Positions 61,165 to 64,000 of a DNA stretch of 64,000 bases are shown here, piece after piece (within the stretch, counting starts at the first letter, position 1; each line of letters starts with the position of its first letter). The translations under genes were made by a program, and so were the position numbers. Below the pieces are notes generated by a model. That model was given only the letters and a program-made list of their open reading frames with translations. It was not told the DNA's origin and made no database searches. Source of the DNA: JBHIKY01 sp042139015 (GTDB lineage: Bacteria > Bacillota > Bacilli > Bacillales > Marinococcaceae); contig NZ_JBHIKY010000008.1 of assembly GCF_042139015.1 (NCBI RefSeq), forward strand, positions 1-64,000, read 5' to 3'.

Positions 61165-61180
61165 TGCAAGAAAAGTGCCA
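61165..61180 (-). promoter_or_regulatory. Sigma-54 promoter of rocF-aspA
   Basis: On the minus strand TGGCAC-TTTTC-TTGCA (61180 to 61165) is a perfect -24/-12 match, 31 bases before the rocF ATG. A clear RocR site is not visible close by, so activation may come from a distance. Confidence 0.88.
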
Positions 61181-61194
61181 TTTCAGTATGAAAA

Positions 61195-61219
61195 GCTGTC
61201 GAAGTCTGCGACAGCTTTT
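61195..61219 (-). terminator. Terminator of glcK
   Basis: GCTGTCG (61195-61201) and CGACAGC (61209-61215) pair around a 7-base loop, with A4/T6 flanks. It lies 9 bases after the glcK stop and just upstream of the rocF promoter, isolating the two. Confidence 0.7.
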
Positions 61220-61223
61220 TTCA

Positions 61224-62192
61224 TTATTTCGTTACATATTGCTTTGCCAGCCATGCAGCCCCAGCCACTCCAGCATCATTACCAAGCTCTGCGAGAACAA
61301 ACGTAGAATCAGATTTAACTTTCTCGAGGGCATATTTATTATAATAATGTGTTAACGGCTTCAGCAGATCGTCACCAGCAGCTGAGACTCCTCCTCCTAT
61401 AACTATTTTCGCCGGATTGAGGACATTGGCTATATTGGCTGCCGAAAGCCCCAGGTAGTACATAGATATGTCTACAACTTTTCGGGCCGCTTCATCCCCG
61501 TCTGCCGAAAAAGCAAAAATTTCTTTTGTAGTCATCTCCCCTGTATCCTGGTAATGCTTAGTGAGTTTGGAAGTGGGGAATTCTTTTGCAGCTTCATGTG
61601 CGAGTCTTACCATCCCAGTGGCAGAGGATACGGTTTCCAGGCAGCCGGTTTTTCCGCAATTACAAGGCGCGCCGCCTTCAGGAATAACCGTAACATGCCC
61701 GATTTCACCACCCATTCCCCCTACACCATGAATGATATCACCTTTTACGATGAGACCCCCTCCGACACCAGTTCCGAGCGTAAATAATATCAAATCCTCA
61801 ACGTCGGAACCCGCACCTTTCCAAAACTCACCAGCAGCTGCTAAGTTTGCATCGTTATCGACTCTTACCGGCACACCTAATTTCTCTGAAAGGAGAGCTG
61901 TGATTGGATAATTTCTCCATCCTATATTAACCGCGAATTCAATAACGCCCTCTTCCATATCGATAAACCCCGGCACTCCGACACCTGCTCCGATAAATTG
62001 ATCCTTTGTGTAACCTTCTCTTTCAACCATTTCATGAAAGGAAGCTGAAATGTCATCTAAAATAGATTCGCCATTATTCGTTTTATTTGTGGGAATTGAC
62101 CACTTCTGTTTCATTTCAGCATCCTCTGTAAAGACAGCCATTTTAACAGCTGTTCCTCCTACATCAATTCCTAATACATAAGCTGCCTGCAT
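61224..62192 (-). CDS. glcK: ROK-family glucokinase
   Basis: This ATP-dependent glucose kinase has 322 residues. The phosphate loop is GIDVGGTAVKMAVF (9-22), catalytic Asp/Glu regions are VRVDNDANLAAAGEF and HGVGGMGGEIGHVTV, and the ROK zinc motif is CNCGKTGCLE. The C-terminal adenosine motif is IVIGGGVSAAGDD. It follows yqgQ as in B. subtilis yqgQ-glcK, with AAGGAAAGGAAG before the ATG. Confidence 0.95.
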   Translation of the reverse strand: MQAAYVLGIDVGGTAVKMAVFTEDAEMKQKWSIPTNKTNNGESILDDISASFHEMVEREGYTKDQFIGAGVGVPGFIDMEEGVIEFAVNIGWRNYPITALLSEKLGVPVRVDNDANLAAAGEFWKGAGSDVEDLILFTLGTGVGGGLIVKGDIIHGVGGMGGEIGHVTVIPEGGAPCNCGKTGCLETVSSATGMVRLAHEAAKEFPTSKLTKHYQDTGEMTTKEIFAFSADGDEAARKVVDISMYYLGLSAANIANVLNPAKIVIGGGVSAAGDDLLKPLTHYYNKYALEKVKSDSTFVLAELGNDAGVAGAAWLAKQYVTK

Positions 62193-62210
62193 TCTGTTTT
62201 CTTCCTTTCC

Positions 62211-62402
62211 TTACCTGCCCGCTTTCATTTCTTTTCTGATAATGAGTGTGGCTTTTCTGAATGTGTCACTGTCCATGATTCCAAGCTTATAGGCTTCCTT
62301 TAATTCTTCTTCCATTAATTCAAGATCTGTCTGCCTGTTTTTCGTATAAATAAAGGTACCCATCTGCTTCAGCCAGAGACGAACATCTGTCATCGTTTCC
62401 AT
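62211..62402 (-). CDS. yqgQ: YqgQ family small protein
   Basis: This 63-residue soluble helical protein (METMTDVRLWLKQMGTFIY, LELMEEELKEAYKLGIMD) matches the YqgQ/DUF910 nucleic-acid-binding-like family in length and pattern. It lies 18 bases upstream of glcK on the same strand, a conserved pair. It has no membrane parts. The function is unknown. Confidence 0.88.
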   Translation of the reverse strand: METMTDVRLWLKQMGTFIYTKNRQTDLELMEEELKEAYKLGIMDSDTFRKATLIIRKEMKAGR

Positions 62403-62418
62403 TTAATCACCACGTCTA

Positions 62419-62985
62419 TTATATCAGCAGTATGCAGGCAAAGAAAAGCAGCATTCCAAAGGGAACGAAAACTACAGCCGCAGACCTCCTCCATTTTTGC
62501 TGTAAGAAGGACTGCAGGATGCTCCCTCCAAAGAAAAAGACCACAAGACACACATAGTAAAAAATAAGCATATAAAAAGAAGAAAACCAGATACCTGCTT
62601 CCCAACCGATAAAAAGGCTGAAGATGGCTACTGCTATCCAAAGTGGAGAACTTTCTGAATGATAAAAACCGTGAACAGGTGAAAAACAGAATAAGGCTGC
62701 AGCTGTGATACTCAGAGCTGCTAAAGTCCGGAGTAAAGTGACAATCCAAAAACTCTCCTCGATCCTGAAAATAGCAAAAGAAGATAAAAAGAACCCCGCA
62801 TAGCAAAGGCATGCACACAGTAAAAGCAGACCGAGCGATATTCTCATCTGCTTCCGCTTCGTATACATAACAGACGCCCCGATGCTCATAGAAAATAACA
62901 CTATTCCCGAAATAGATGCAAAAATTTTTTGCACCTCCCCACTTGAACAGTTTTCTTCTACTATATGAGACGTAATGATTCCCAT
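62419..62985 (-). CDS. Unknown polytopic membrane protein
   Basis: The 188-residue frame is largely hydrophobic, with six likely membrane helices (about 22-40, 50-70, 78-100, 112-130, 135-155, 168-187). It starts MGIITSHIVEEN after GGGGACAAGA. I do not recognise a family. It sits between spoVAF and yqgQ, where B. subtilis has the rhomboid gene yqgP. I see no rhomboid GxSG motif, so this is not a rhomboid. A competing frame on the same strand (62390-63001) is Cys/Ser/Phe-rich and looks like an out-of-frame shadow. Confidence 0.65.
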   Translation of the reverse strand: MGIITSHIVEENCSSGEVQKIFASISGIVLFSMSIGASVMYTKRKQMRISLGLLLLCACLCYAGFFLSSFAIFRIEESFWIVTLLRTLAALSITAAALFCFSPVHGFYHSESSPLWIAVAIFSLFIGWEAGIWFSSFYMLIFYYVCLVVFFFGGSILQSFLQQKWRRSAAVVFVPFGMLLFFACILLI

Positions 62986-63009
62986 TCTTGTCCCCGGCCA
63001 AAAATGTAA

Positions 63010-64000
63010 TTATTTTTTTTCATTTACTCTAGTCGTAATTTGCGGCCGTCTACTTTTTAGAGGGATAGGTTTTCTTTTAAATATATCTCCAAGCGAATGA
63101 AAGGAAAAAGGAATTAGCGGCCAAAAATAAGGAATGTGTACAGGCTTTAAACGAATAAGTAAAATACACCAGAAAGTAACAGCTGCTATAAACCCGGAAA
63201 GACCTGCGGCGGCGGCACAAAGTAAAAATATAATCCTCCATAATCGATTCGCAAGACTTAATTCATAGCTTGGAGTGGCAAAACTACCTATGGCAGCAAC
63301 AGCGAGATACAGAACTACTTCAGGCGAAAACAGTCCAACATCAATTGCAATTTGACCGATTAATATGGCTGCAACTAATCCTAAAGCAGTAGCAAGTGCA
63401 GTTGGTGTGTGGATCGCTGCCATACGAAGCATTTCAATGCCGGTTTCAGCCACTAAGAACTGAATAAGCAATGGAACAGAGCCTTCTTTTTCTTCCCCGA
63501 TGTAATGAATTACATCAGGAGTATCAATCAGGCCTTCTGCATATAAAAACCAGAGAGGAAGCAGGAACAACGATGCCCATACTGCGGTAAACCGGACAAA
63601 TCTGTGCATTGTACCAATAATTGGCTTTTGCCGATATTCTTCTGCATGCTGTAGATGATGCCAAAACGTGACAGGGGTAATCATAACAGTCGGGGAGCCA
63701 TCTACGAAAAGAAGAATATGACCTTCTAGAAGGTGAGCTGCAGCGACATCCGGCCTTTCTGTATAGCGGACAAGTGGATAGGGGTTCATGTAGTGGCCGA
63801 AAATATATTCTTCCAACGTTTTGTCAGCCATTGGAAGACCATCTATGTTTATATTTTCAATTGCCTTTTTCATTTCCTGGACAAGATGTGGATTTGCAAT
63901 ATCCTTCATATAACTAATACAAATGTCTGTTTTGGAACGCTGACCGACTGTAAGATGCTCCATCCGAAGCCTGCGATCCCGTATTCTTCGCCGTGTCAAA
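63010..64000 (-). CDS. spoVAF: Stage V sporulation protein AF (GerA-family), 5' end beyond the window
   Basis: The 329 visible residues form the C-terminal two-thirds of a GerAA/SpoVAF membrane protein. The part RMEHLTVGQRSKTDICISY and GLPMADKTLEEYIFGHYMNP, then NPYPLVRYTERPDVAAAHLL and FLLPLWFLYAEG, matches SpoVAF. It has five or so membrane helices and ends with a basic tail. By family knowledge it is a spore inner-membrane component used at germination. In B. subtilis it sits in the spoVA operon. Here it precedes yqgQ-glcK, and the upstream genes are unseen. The frame is open to the window edge. Confidence 0.88.
   Translation of the reverse strand, partial: LTRRRIRDRRLRMEHLTVGQRSKTDICISYMKDIANPHLVQEMKKAIENINIDGLPMADKTLEEYIFGHYMNPYPLVRYTERPDVAAAHLLEGHILLFVDGSPTVMITPVTFWHHLQHAEEYRQKPIIGTMHRFVRFTAVWASLFLLPLWFLYAEGLIDTPDVIHYIGEEKEGSVPLLIQFLVAETGIEMLRMAAIHTPTALATALGLVAAILIGQIAIDVGLFSPEVVLYLAVAAIGSFATPSYELSLANRLWRIIFLLCAAAAGLSGFIAAVTFWCILLIRLKPVHIPYFWPLIPFSFHSLGDIFKRKPIPLKSRRPQITTRVNEKK

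Noticed and set aside
62390..63001. 203-codon frame overlapping the membrane gene at 62419-62985
   Set aside because: Its product is rich in Cys, Ser and Phe with no coherent helices, while the overlapping frame gives clean membrane segments and a better ribosome site.
1..64000. CRISPR array, rRNA operon, prophage or replication origin
   Set aside because: No regularly spaced repeats, no rRNA sequence, no phage structural or integrase genes, and no cluster of DnaA boxes seen.

Overview
The window is chromosomal DNA of an endospore-forming, naturally competent member of the Bacillaceae. The gene order is close to the bkd-spo0A-recN-dxs-spoIIIA-efp-gcv-comG-roc-glcK part of the Bacillus subtilis map. 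Protein sequences are Bacillus-like but diverged. The moderate base composition and acidic surface proteins would fit a halophilic or alkaliphilic genus, but the species cannot be fixed from sequence alone. Nearly all genes up to 30.5 kb read on the minus strand. Later blocks alternate in direction.

Layout. 0-8 kb: an IS-transposase edge, then branched-chain amino acid degradation (bcd-lpdV-bkdAA-bkdAB-bkdB) behind a sigma-54 promoter with its activator next door. 8-12 kb: yqzF, an unknown membrane/coiled-coil gene, spo0A and spoIVB. 12-21.8 kb: recN, argR, tlyA, dxs, ispA, xseB, xseA, folD, nusB and an Asp23-family gene. 21.9-27.7 kb: an unknown gene where accB-accC sit in B. subtilis, then the complete spoIIIAA-AH operon. 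28.3-34.6 kb: efp, papA, yqhR, yqhQ, yqhP, a degenerate PAP2-type membrane protein, a patatin and mntR. 35-40.4 kb: class II ribonucleotide reductase, a D-amino-acid aminotransferase, lipM and yqhL. 40.7-45 kb: the glycine cleavage operon under a glycine riboswitch. 45-49.6 kb: yqhH-yqhG and several small conserved genes. 49.6-53.7 kb: the comG pseudopilus operon with one extra small gene. 53.8-64 kb: tRNA-Gln, a DUF1385-like/YqgV fusion frame, rocR-rocD, aspA-rocF, glcK, yqgQ and a spoVAF fragment.

How the genes fit together. Three near-perfect -24/-12 (sigma-54) promoters stand before bcd, rocD and rocF-aspA, and two sigma-54 activators (BkdR-like, RocR) are encoded beside them. The window therefore holds a compact RpoN regulon for using Leu/Ile/Val, Arg/ornithine and Asp as carbon and nitrogen sources. 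LipM (octanoyl transfer) serves the lipoyl domains of BkdB and of the glycine cleavage H protein. SpoIVB, SpoIIIAA-AH and SpoVAF are sporulation and germination functions that depend on Spo0A upstream.

Most striking points. (1) spo0A carries an in-frame TAG at codon 47, inside an otherwise perfectly conserved receiver domain, although the gene keeps consensus 0A boxes upstream. (2) A DUF1385-like membrane protein with the HGAEHK signature has no stop codon before the MTH1187/YqgV thiamine-binding frame. (3) A PAP2-family membrane protein lacks all recognisable catalytic motifs. (4) An extra 53-codon gene lies between comGB and comGC. (5) NrdR-type boxes overlap the nrdJ promoter. (6) Several decayed IS pieces and dispersed palindromic repeats lie between genes.
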